The translations under genes were made by a program, and so were the position numbers. The notes under the pieces were generated by a model that saw only the letters and a list, made by a program, of their open reading frames with translations, did not search any database and was not told the DNA's origin. 10,608 nucleotides of DNA from an uncultured Lachnospiraceae bacterium (lineage in GTDB: Bacteria > Bacillota_A > Clostridia > Lachnospirales > Lachnospiraceae), in assembly GCA_947175285.1 (NCBI GenBank), contig CAMWMM010000120.1, forward strand, positions 1-10,608, given 5' to 3'. This document shows, in pieces, positions 1-6,087 of this stretch. Within the stretch, counting starts at the first letter, position 1, and the number at the start of each line of letters is the position of its first letter.

Positions 1-2
1 TG

Positions 3-947
3 TCGCCCTTAAAAATTGCACAGCTGCTGAATGAAAAAGGGATACCATCCCCGTCAGAAACCCAGAATATGCAGGGTTACCGGCAGGAATGGGGCATATA
101 CGGGGTGGAGTGCCACTGGACAGCCGAAAAGATACGCCGTATGATCAGGGACGAGCGGTACACGGGAACGATGGTCTCGTTAAAAACATCTTCTTTCATG
201 GTAGGGGGAAAACGTGTCAGGACGGCCCCGTCGGAATGGGTGAGGGTTGAGAATACACATGAACCGCTCGTGTCATATGAGCTGTACCTGAAAGCAAACT
301 CCGTAATCAAGCAAACTATGTTCAAACAAAGTGGGAGAAAAGGAAAGAATATTTATCACTGTGGTTATTGCGGGAGAAAACTGCAGAATGCTGGGAGGGG
401 CATTATCCAGTGCGGCCAGAGATATCTGGTTAAGGAATGCAGCTGCCGCGGGGCGGCCATAAAACGTGAGGAGGCAGACCGTGCGGTCATGGATGCCCTG
501 AAACAGCAGATACAGCTGTTTGTAAAGGAATCAAAGCTGTCACAGAATGCACGTGATAAAACAATCCCATATTCCGCAGATGGAGAGATAATGTCACTGA
601 CAAAAACTATTGCCGCCCTAAAGAAAACATGGATGCCGCTCTACGAACAGTACATGGATGGCCAGCTTTCAAGGGAGGATTTTCTTGCAAAGAAGAAAGA
701 ATATGATACTGAGGCGGAGAAGCTGGAACAGCGGCTGGATGAACTACAAAGCAGTCAGAAAGAACAGAATGAAAGATCCCAGCAGGAGCGAGAGCAGGCC
801 AGCCAGCTGATGTGTTATGCAGAACAAATGGAACTGACAGAAGAGATCAAGGAAAAGCTGATTGACAAGGTGAAGGTATATTCCAATATCAGGATAGAGA
901 TATACTGGAAATTTGAAAGCGGTTTTTCCAATACAGGAACAACGTAA
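3..947 (+). CDS. Large serine recombinase (TnpX/TndX-like), C-terminal part, 5' end outside window
   Basis: Site-specific recombinase that would excise and integrate a mobile element through a serine-linked DNA intermediate. The frame is open to the window edge, so the catalytic N-terminal domain is missing only because the window starts here; the ATG at 69 is internal. Visible from codon 3 (314 residues): the end of the 'recombinase' domain (SPLKIAQLLNEKGIPSPS, then the conserved IRRMIRDERYTGT), a zinc-ribbon with cysteines at about residues 120, 123, 137, 146 and 148, a long charged coiled coil (about 195-270), and the family's usual end (IRIEIYWKFESGF). Coiled coil plus zinc ribbon separates large serine integrases from small resolvases. 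In Tn5397-type elements this gene lies at an element end, which fits the foreign-looking junction just downstream. Family call is firm; the exact subfamily is inference. Confidence 0.92.
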   Translation, partial: SPLKIAQLLNEKGIPSPSETQNMQGYRQEWGIYGVECHWTAEKIRRMIRDERYTGTMVSLKTSSFMVGGKRVRTAPSEWVRVENTHEPLVSYELYLKANSVIKQTMFKQSGRKGKNIYHCGYCGRKLQNAGRGIIQCGQRYLVKECSCRGAAIKREEADRAVMDALKQQIQLFVKESKLSQNARDKTIPYSADGEIMSLTKTIAALKKTWMPLYEQYMDGQLSREDFLAKKKEYDTEAEKLEQRLDELQSSQKEQNERSQQEREQASQLMCYAEQMELTEEIKEKLIDKVKVYSNIRIEIYWKFESGFSNTGTT

Positions 948-1000
948 AAGTGTGGGCTATGCCTGCACTTTTTCAATAACCGAAAAAGTAAATTTTTTTT
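946..1000 (+). terminator. Overlapping hairpins with T-run after the recombinase gene
   Basis: Two alternative stems share one arm. AAAAGTG (946-952) can pair with CACTTTT (966-972), with an inner GGC/GCC. ACTTTTTC (967-974) can pair perfectly with GAAAAAGT (982-989) across a 7-nt loop, followed three bases later by eight T (993-1000). The second is the better terminator. The stems are AT-rich, so strength is uncertain. They could also be binding sites at the element end. Confidence 0.45.
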
Positions 1001-1009
1001 AGTCCTTGC

Positions 1010-2869
1010 TTGACAGGAGAACATGATGTCCAAAAGCTGACAGAAACGGAGCTTACCTTTCGGATCGCAGACCGCTATATCAGCATACAGGAAACAGAGG
1101 GCGGCTATGACTATTCCATTATGGGCGCAGATTACAAGGAGATAGACGGCGGTGTTTATGACAATCCTGATGTCAGCATTCGGGAAGCTCTCAGCGACAT
1201 TTTGGAGGATTTGAAAGAAAATCCGTTTGATAATGGCGCAAGGGGAAATATCCGTGACAATGACGAACTGATACCGATTGATTATGATGGATTGATGGAA
1301 AAAGTGGAAGAAGCGAACCATATTGAGCCACCGAGTGATGTAGTGGCGGATTTTAAGGCAAAAACAAATGAGCTGTTCCATGAAATCAGCGAAATGAACC
1401 CGTCGGAGATTGAAGAAACCGTAAAATGCCATGTCCAAGCAAAATTAGAGGAATACGGCATTGATGCGGAGGTTGTGGATGCTGCAGTGACCGGGAGCAG
1501 ATGCAGGGGATTGGAACGTGAAGGCTCTGACCTTGATGTGGTGGTGGAGCTGTCCACGAATGAGCGTGAAGATTTTCTGTTTGATACTTTTAACGAAAAC
1601 GGACTTCATATCGGCGGCATAAAGGTAGACATCAATCCGATTACACCACAACGGACAGGCACTCTTGAAACTTATCTCCCACAGGCAGAGGAATATCTGG
1701 CAGGGCTGCGGGAGGCAAGGGAGAATGAGCCTGTAAGCATCTTTAATATCCGCATGAATGATGAGGAACGGTGGTTTAAGAATACCAGTGGTCTTGATGC
1801 GGAGAGGCTGTGCAAAGCCTATGCGGAATGTGACAAGCCTTTTGTGGAAATGGGAAAATATGGGGAACGTATCGAAGCGGCAGACCATGCTTATATCGAG
1901 CAGGGGAATAAGCTGGACTTTTCCTTAGAGTTTAATGAGGAAACAGACCAGATTACCATATTTGACGGAGAAAATTTTGAATACAAAGGACTTAGGGAAA
2001 CTTTACACCCGGAGCAGGCAGTGCCGGAAGTCACATTGACCGTTGCGGAGTGCGGCGAATTTCACAATTTTGGCGAGTTTTATGAGAATATCCCCACCGT
2101 TGATGAAGCGGTTGCAATCTGGAAACAGATACCGCCGGAGCGCATGAACGGGATTCCTGCAATCGGCATCAATCTCCATACACCGGGAGCCGAAGCGTTT
2201 GAAGATGTGGAAATTGATATTTTATCCGGAAAACGGATTGACCTTGACATATTGGAATATATTCCCGAAATTAAGGACAGCCCGCAGGCGATGGAAGTGA
2301 TAGCGGAACTGATGACAAAACTTCCTGAAATGGAGATAGACGGCAATATGACAGATGAATTAGAAGCGAAGGTATGGGAAAAGCGCCTGCCTGATCTGAC
2401 ACCTGCAGAACAGCTTGCAGTGGAGTTTGACCGTTTCGTTTTTGACTATGATACCGCCGCATACCATGACAATGCACGGAACATGACGGAGAACATATCT
2501 GACCTTGTGGAGAGCATCAGCCGTGACAATACTTCCCACCTTATGGCATGGCTTGCCGACGTGATTGCGGATGGAACAGGCCTGGAAGAAACAAAAAGGG
2601 CGGCGGAGCTGCTTGAAAAGCTGGCAGAATACAAGCCCCTTGCCAAGATTGAGAAAATGGAAGAACAGAATTACAACATGGTGGATAATGTGCTGAATAA
2701 CGGCGCAGGGGAAAAGGCACAGAAGGAAGAAAACAAAAAGAAGCAGGAACGTCCTGCGGCAAGGACTTCCTTAAAAGCCCGCCTTGCAGAGAAAAAGGCT
2801 CTTGTTTCCGGTCAGGGCAAAGACCATGAAACAAAAGAAAATGAAAAGAAAAATCAGAGGGAGATGTAA
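1010..2869 (+). CDS. 5'-truncated conjugative-element polyvalent (LPD/YodL-type) protein with nucleotidyltransferase domain
   Basis: Large accessory protein of Firmicutes conjugative elements. The frame is open from 992 (after TAA at 989-991). The only early start is TTG 1010, which has no Shine-Dalgarno sequence; the ATGs at 1023/1026 are out of frame and stop quickly, and the next in-frame ATG is 1121. I therefore think the true N-terminus was cut away. Visible order (619 residues from 1010): an RIADRYISIQ/GGYDYSIMGADY segment (about 17-50), a polymerase-beta-type nucleotidyltransferase with GSRCRG (162-167), D174-x-D176 and third carboxylate D207 in KVDINP, several acidic modules rich in HNFGEFYENIPTV-like motifs (about 345-480), and a Lys/Glu-rich tail (about 565-619). 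The NTase residues are complete. Polyvalent proteins of this kind are proposed to enter the recipient with element DNA and counter host defence (known for the class; inferred here). The family name is from memory of related proteins. A TTRAP-like gene follows 4 nt downstream. Confidence 0.75.
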   Translation: MTGEHDVQKLTETELTFRIADRYISIQETEGGYDYSIMGADYKEIDGGVYDNPDVSIREALSDILEDLKENPFDNGARGNIRDNDELIPIDYDGLMEKVEEANHIEPPSDVVADFKAKTNELFHEISEMNPSEIEETVKCHVQAKLEEYGIDAEVVDAAVTGSRCRGLEREGSDLDVVVELSTNEREDFLFDTFNENGLHIGGIKVDINPITPQRTGTLETYLPQAEEYLAGLREARENEPVSIFNIRMNDEERWFKNTSGLDAERLCKAYAECDKPFVEMGKYGERIEAADHAYIEQGNKLDFSLEFNEETDQITIFDGENFEYKGLRETLHPEQAVPEVTLTVAECGEFHNFGEFYENIPTVDEAVAIWKQIPPERMNGIPAIGINLHTPGAEAFEDVEIDILSGKRIDLDILEYIPEIKDSPQAMEVIAELMTKLPEMEIDGNMTDELEAKVWEKRLPDLTPAEQLAVEFDRFVFDYDTAAYHDNARNMTENISDLVESISRDNTSHLMAWLADVIADGTGLEETKRAAELLEKLAEYKPLAKIEKMEEQNYNMVDNVLNNGAGEKAQKEENKKKQERPAARTSLKARLAEKKALVSGQGKDHETKENEKKNQREM

Positions 2870-2873
2870 AAAC

Positions 2874-3080
2874 ATGAATACAACGTTTACAGTGGAAGAA
2901 AGCAATTTAATCTGCATATTTGCAGGAGAAGGCAGGAACGAGGTCATAGAGGACATTCAAAATGCCTTATCGTATCTTGATGATTCAGATATGATGGAAT
3001 TATCGGAAAGGATAATCGGAAAGCTGCGGGCTATGACAGATGAAGAATTTGGATGGTTTAAATTTGTGGTGACAGAATAA
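2874..3080 (+). CDS. Transposon-transfer assisting (TTRAP-like) small protein
   Basis: A 68-residue acidic protein. The N-terminal FTVEESNLICIFAG motif and the C-terminal ELSERIIGKLRAMTDEEF motif are characteristic of the transposon-transfer assisting family of conjugative transposons. Its biochemical role is not established; it is named for its link with transfer genes. ATG 2874 is chosen because GAGGGAGA (2856-2863) sits about 10 nt upstream and because it starts the family's conserved FTVEE segment. An in-frame earlier start at 2784 would overlap the upstream gene and add a non-family lysine-rich leader. It lies 4 nt after the polyvalent-protein gene, so the two are surely cotranscribed, and a strong terminator follows. 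Family call is from motif recognition. Confidence 0.82.
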   Translation: MNTTFTVEESNLICIFAGEGRNEVIEDIQNALSYLDDSDMMELSERIIGKLRAMTDEEFGWFKFVVTE

Positions 3081-3094
3081 GGATTATTGTATAG

Positions 3095-3127
3095 CAGGAC
3101 ATAGTAACGTCTATGTCCTGTTTTTTT
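3095..3127 (+). terminator. Strong Rho-independent terminator
   Basis: A perfect 10-bp stem, CAGGACATAG (3095-3104) with CTATGTCCTG (3111-3120), around a 6-nt loop, followed directly by seven T (3121-3127). It ends the conjugative-element operon and separates it from the cargo genes. Confidence 0.93.
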
Positions 3128-3131
3128 ATGC

Positions 3132-3160
3132 TTGCTATTATTCGTTTAAACGTTTATAAT
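3132..3160 (+). promoter_or_regulatory. Sigma-A-type promoter with internal palindrome, upstream of the HTH gene
   Basis: TTGCTA (3132-3137), a 17-nt spacer and a perfect TATAAT (3155-3160). The spacer holds the palindrome CGTTTAAACG (3143-3152), a possible operator placed where a bound repressor would block polymerase. The first start codon after it is 3189, behind GGAGGAGG (3175-3182). Promoter is read from consensus; the operator is inference. Confidence 0.65.
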
Positions 3161-3188
3161 TAGTTTATTATTTTGGAGGAGGTTAGAG

Positions 3189-3443
3189 ATGTTTGAATAT
3201 ATGACTGCAAGGGAAGCCGCAGAACTTTGGAGTATATCTGTACGACGAGTGCAGAAACTTTGTAAAGAGGATCGAATTAAAGGAGTGTTAAATTTAAGCA
3301 GGGTGTGGCTTATACCTAAAGATACTGAAAAACCTGTGGACGCTCGGTTTAAAACCTATAGAGAAGAAAAGTTTGTTGATGGTAATATTGACAAACGAAA
3401 AGATAGTAGTAGTGATGAGAAAGATTTTAATAATAGATGTTGA
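3189..3443 (+). CDS. Small excisionase/MerR-like helix-turn-helix protein
   Basis: An 84-residue putative DNA-binding protein. Residues 4-35 (YMTAREAAELWSISVRRVQK, then LCKEDRIKGV) match the winged-helix fold of excisionase/HTH_17 proteins, and SRVWLIPKDTEKPVDARFK (about 38-56) is the conserved tail of this small Firmicutes family. The C-terminal 28 or so residues are charged, Asp/Lys/Asn-rich and probably disordered. ATG 3189 has a near-ideal GGAGGAGG 6 nt upstream and its own promoter with a palindrome, so self-repression is possible. It may regulate the element (excisionase-like) or the cargo operon that follows; the sequence does not decide. It is not an integrase, and I see no partner recombinase nearby in this orientation except the unrelated serine enzyme at the window start. 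Confidence 0.8.
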   Translation: MFEYMTAREAAELWSISVRRVQKLCKEDRIKGVLNLSRVWLIPKDTEKPVDARFKTYREEKFVDGNIDKRKDSSSDEKDFNNRC

Positions 3444-3444
3444 C

Positions 3445-3474
3445 TTGACAGAAAGGCTGGCTGATAACTATTTA
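3445..3474 (+). promoter_or_regulatory. Candidate promoter for the two-component operon
   Basis: A perfect -35 hexamer TTGACA (3445-3450) one base after the HTH stop codon, an 18-nt spacer and TATTTA (3469-3474) as an imperfect -10. It lies about 50 nt upstream of the response-regulator start, consistent with separate transcription of the regulator-kinase pair. Confidence 0.5.
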
Positions 3475-3524
3475 TATATGTTGGTAAAGTTGTCAAAGGG
3501 GATATTTAGGAAAGGAATTTATAT

Positions 3525-4208
3525 ATGAGCAGAATATTGTTGTTAGAAGATGATTTGAGTTTAATTAATGGTCTTTCTTTTGCTTTGCACAAACAAGGAT
3601 ATGAGTTGGAAATTGCAAGAACTATAGGGGAGGCAGATGCAGCTTGGAGTAATGGAAAATATGACCTTTTGATTTTGGATGTTACGCTTCCTGATGGTTC
3701 TGGTTTTGAAATATGCGAAAAAGTCCGCCAGACTTCAAAAGTACCCATTATTTTTCTGACGGCATCGGATGAGGAAGTCAATATTATTATGGGACTGGAT
3801 ATGGGCGGAGATGACTATATTACAAAACCTTTTAAATTGGGGGTGCTGTTATCCCGGATCAATGCGTTGTTAAGACGTGCAGGCGATTTTGGACAGACAG
3901 ATACAGAAATTCATGCTAATGGTTTAAAGATTCTTTTGACGCAAGGAAAGGTTTATAAAAATGGAGAGGTTTTGGATTTGACAGTAGCGGAGTATAAGCT
4001 GCTGTGTCTGTTTATGAAAAATCCGGGTATGGTGCTTTCAAAAGAACAGATTTTAGAAAACCTGTGGGACAATGAAGGAAATTATATTGATAATAACACA
4101 CTGAATGTCTATATCCGCAGACTGCGGACAAAAGTTGAGGACAATCCCAGCGATCCGCAAATGATTTTGACCGTAAGGCGTATGGGATATAAATGGAATA
4201 TTATTTAA
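3525..4208 (+). CDS. OmpR/PhoB-family response regulator
   Basis: A 227-residue cytoplasmic transcription factor, the usual length for the family. The receiver domain (1-115) has the acidic pair D9/D10, phospho-acceptor D52 in LILDVTLPDG, switch residue T79 in FLTAS and K101 in TKPF, so it should be phosphorylatable. The winged-helix effector domain (about 128-227) includes LTVAEYKLL, the SKEQILENLW helix, the recognition helix NTLNVYIRRLRTKVE and the wing TVRRMGYKW. ATG 3525 follows AGGAAAGG (3508-3515). The kinase gene begins 12 nt after its stop, so the pair forms one unit. Likely targets are its own promoter and the transporter operon just downstream; the repeated ATTACAAAATTGT before the ABC gene is a candidate site (inference). 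Confidence 0.96.
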   Translation: MSRILLLEDDLSLINGLSFALHKQGYELEIARTIGEADAAWSNGKYDLLILDVTLPDGSGFEICEKVRQTSKVPIIFLTASDEEVNIIMGLDMGGDDYITKPFKLGVLLSRINALLRRAGDFGQTDTEIHANGLKILLTQGKVYKNGEVLDLTVAEYKLLCLFMKNPGMVLSKEQILENLWDNEGNYIDNNTLNVYIRRLRTKVEDNPSDPQMILTVRRMGYKWNII

Positions 4209-4220
4209 TGAGGTTTCTTT

Positions 4221-5258
4221 ATGAGAATATTTACAAACAAAGATATTAAGACACTGTTTATAGGAGTATCTCTATTTTTATTTTGCAATACGATTCTGTC
4301 ACAAATTATATTGTGGAGATTTCATAAAAATAGTCCGCTTGCACTCTTTATTCTTTCTCTGTTTATGGGATGTGGGATTTTGTTTCTCTGCTTTTGTTAC
4401 TTTCATAAGCAGCATAAAATCATGGAAACGGCAGTGACAGAAATAGAGGATTACCTTACAGGAAATACGGATGTCCGTATTGAATGTGATGACGAGGGTG
4501 AAATGTATAAACTTTTCCATTCGGTTAATACATTAGCGGCAGTATTGAACGCACAAACGGAGAGCGGACTTCGGGCAAAGGAATTTCTGAAGAACACCAT
4601 ATCGGATATTTCACACCAGTTGAAAACGCCACTTGCGGCTCTTAATATTTATAATGGTATTTTACAGAGTGAAACAGAGAATCTTCCGGACTTAAAAGAG
4701 CTTACTGTTTTGTCAGAGCAGGAGCTTGACCGCATTGAAGCATTGGTACAGAACCTGCTGAAAATTACCAGATTGGATGCCGGAACGATCATACTAGAGA
4801 GAAATTTTGAGAATGTATCTGACATGATGCATGATATTGAACAGCATTTTGCATATCGTGCAAAACAAGAGCAGAAAGAACTTATCCTTTCCGGAGATGA
4901 TGATATTATGCTTTTTTGTGACCGTGAATGGATGATGGAAGCAGTCAGCAACCTTGTAAAAAATGCCTTTGACCATACGGATGCAGGAAAGCGCATTTGT
5001 GTTAAATGGAAACAGATATCAGATATGTTACAGATTGTGGTGAAAGATAATGGGTGCGGTATCCATTCCGAAGATATTTATCATATTTTTAAGCGTTTTT
5101 ACCGCAGCCGTTTTTCTAAAGATACACAGGGGCTTGGGCTTGGATTGTCGCTGACAAAGGCGGTTGTTGAACTGCATGGCGGTAATATTAAAGTAGACAG
5201 TGTTTTGGGAAAAGGAAGTGCTTTTATTATAAATATATTAAAAATTACAAAATTGTAA
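4221..5258 (+). CDS. Sensor histidine kinase, intramembrane-sensing type
   Basis: A 345-residue membrane kinase that should phosphorylate the adjacent regulator. Two membrane segments (about 10-31 and 38-61) are separated by a loop of only some seven residues, so there is almost no extracellular sensor. A short linker leads to the H-box SDISHQLKTPL (phospho-acceptor H132), the N-box with N248 in SNLVKNAFDH, the G1 box DNGCG (276-280), the F-box around FKRFYRS (290-296) and the G2 box GLGLGLS (304-310). All catalytic boxes are intact. Such short-loop kinases (BceS/LiaS class) typically take their signal from a partner membrane protein, often the ABC permease encoded beside them; that role is inferred here. 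The start has only a weak GAGG 7 nt upstream and may rely on coupling to the regulator gene. The last codons contain the first copy of a 13-bp repeat. Confidence 0.95.
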   Translation: MRIFTNKDIKTLFIGVSLFLFCNTILSQIILWRFHKNSPLALFILSLFMGCGILFLCFCYFHKQHKIMETAVTEIEDYLTGNTDVRIECDDEGEMYKLFHSVNTLAAVLNAQTESGLRAKEFLKNTISDISHQLKTPLAALNIYNGILQSETENLPDLKELTVLSEQELDRIEALVQNLLKITRLDAGTIILERNFENVSDMMHDIEQHFAYRAKQEQKELILSGDDDIMLFCDREWMMEAVSNLVKNAFDHTDAGKRICVKWKQISDMLQIVVKDNGCGIHSEDIYHIFKRFYRSRFSKDTQGLGLGLSLTKAVVELHGGNIKVDSVLGKGSAFIINILKITKL

Positions 5259-5297
5259 GAAATTCGTTCATTTTTGAGGAGAATATTACAAAATTGT
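5244..5297 (+). repeat. 13-bp direct repeat flanking the kinase-transporter gap
   Basis: ATTACAAAATTGT occurs at 5244-5256 and again at 5285-5297, 41 bp apart start to start (about four helix turns). The first copy extends to a dyad, TTACAA-AA-TTGTAA (5245-5258), that overlaps the kinase stop codon. The second keeps only part of the right half. Position and spacing suit a regulator-binding array for the transporter operon, but a local duplication is also possible. Confidence 0.5.
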
Positions 5298-5325
5298 CGG
5301 TTTAGAGAAATATCAGAGTAAGGAT

Positions 5326-5396
5326 TGGGTGTTATACTTCTTTGTTGAAGGAGGGATAACACCCATGACTTTATCAGAACAAAAAAGTAACAGGAG
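5326..5396 (+). promoter_or_regulatory. Structured leader with two in-frame starts before the ABC gene
   Basis: TGGGTGTTAT (5326-5335) pairs perfectly with ATAACACCCA (5356-5365). The 20-nt interior adds CTTC/GAAG (5337-5340 with 5347-5350) and exposes GGAGGG (5350-5355). The ATG at 5365-5367 starts on the last base of the stem and is in frame with the ABC gene. A second site, AGGAGG (5391-5396), serves ATG 5404. The first start's ribosome site is therefore held in a hairpin while the second is free. A TATACT at 5333-5338 could instead be a -10 element, though I see no good -35. Confidence 0.45.
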
Positions 5397-5403
5397 GCAT
5401 AGC

Positions 5404-6087
5404 ATGAATTTATTGGAAGTAAATGGAATTTCAAAAACTTATGGGGCAGGGGAAACCGCTGTCCATGCGTTGAAAAATGTCAGTTTTTCAGTTCCGAAAG
5501 GAGAATTTGTTGCGGTAGTAGGGGAATCCGGTTCCGGCAAAAGCACACTGCTGAATATGTTGGGCGCATTGGATGTACCTACTTCCGGCAAAGTGATGAT
5601 TGATGGGAAAGATACGTTTTCCATGAAAGAGAAGCATCTTACCGTATTCCGTCGCCGGAATATTGGATTTATCTTTCAGGCATTTAACCTTGTTCCCGAA
5701 CTGACGGTGGAGCAGAATATTATCTTTCCGGTACTTTTGGATTACCAGAAGCCAAATAGAAAATATTTGGAGGACTTACTAGATATATTGAATTTGAAGG
5801 AACGCCGGAATCACCTGCCCAGCCAGTTATCTGGCGGACAGCAGCAGAGGGTGGCGATTGGTCGTGCTTTGTTTAGCCGCCCGGCTCTAATACTTGCAGA
5901 TGAGCCGACGGGAAATTTAGATTCGCAGAATACCAGTGAAGTGATTGCGCTACTAAAAGAAGCGTCAAAGAAATATGAGCAGACAATCATTATGATTACA
6001 CATAGCCGCAGTATTGCGCAGACGGCAGACCGTATCCTGCAGGTATCAGACGGAGAACTTACTGATTTAGGGAGGTGCAGGGAATGA
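5404..6087 (+). CDS. ABC transporter ATP-binding protein (MacB/LolD/BceA-type)
   Basis: A 227-residue cytoplasmic ATPase that would power the adjacent FtsX-type permease. From ATG 5404: Walker A GESGSGKST (40-48), Q-loop Q92, signature LSGGQ (142-146), Walker B LILADEP with catalytic E167, D-loop NLDS (171-174) and switch H200. All are intact, and the length is typical of this lipoprotein/peptide export ATPase family. I chose 5404 because MNLLEVNGISKTYG is the family's normal beginning and AGGAGG lies 7 nt upstream. An in-frame ATG at 5365 with its own GGAGGG would add 13 residues (MTLSEQKSNRRHS). The stop overlaps the permease ATG (ATGA), so the two are translationally coupled. Substrate is unknown; the kinase-regulator pair upstream points to peptide or envelope-stress sensing. 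Confidence 0.95.
   Translation: MNLLEVNGISKTYGAGETAVHALKNVSFSVPKGEFVAVVGESGSGKSTLLNMLGALDVPTSGKVMIDGKDTFSMKEKHLTVFRRRNIGFIFQAFNLVPELTVEQNIIFPVLLDYQKPNRKYLEDLLDILNLKERRNHLPSQLSGGQQQRVAIGRALFSRPALILADEPTGNLDSQNTSEVIALLKEASKKYEQTIIMITHSRSIAQTADRILQVSDGELTDLGRCRE

Larger units (their letters stand above)
1..1009 (+). mobile_element. Probable right end of a serine-recombinase element (start outside window)
   Basis: The recombinase runs to within about 60 bases of a conjugative-element gene that has lost its beginning. Recombinase, terminator-like sequence, then headless gene is what an insertion junction looks like. The boundary probably lies between 948 and about 1022. I cannot fix the crossover dinucleotide without the other end or an empty site; GA steps at 1011 and around 1018-1020 are candidates because Tn4451/Tn5397-type enzymes use GA cores (established knowledge). 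The element assignment is inference. Confidence 0.45.

Noticed and set aside
815..1438. Long minus-strand frame of 207 codons across the recombinase end and the polyvalent gene
   Set aside because: It is antisense to two clearly coding + strand genes, has no recognisable family and crosses the insertion junction; a shadow frame.
1445..1888. Minus-strand frame of 147 codons inside the nucleotidyltransferase gene
   Set aside because: Antisense to a gene with clear motifs; cysteine/arginine-rich composition without domain signs.
2784..2873. Extended N-terminus for the TTRAP-like protein
   Set aside because: It would overlap the upstream gene by about 85 bases and add a lysine-rich leader not in the family; ATG 2874 has the proper ribosome site.
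3445..3496. TTGACA and TGTCAA as a spaced inverted repeat around the regulator promoter
   Set aside because: Only six bases per arm, one of which is the -35 box itself; expected by chance.
6075..6083. GTG 6075 as permease start
   Set aside because: It lies inside the Shine-Dalgarno sequence that serves ATG 6084; only 6084 gives normal spacing and the ATGA overlap.
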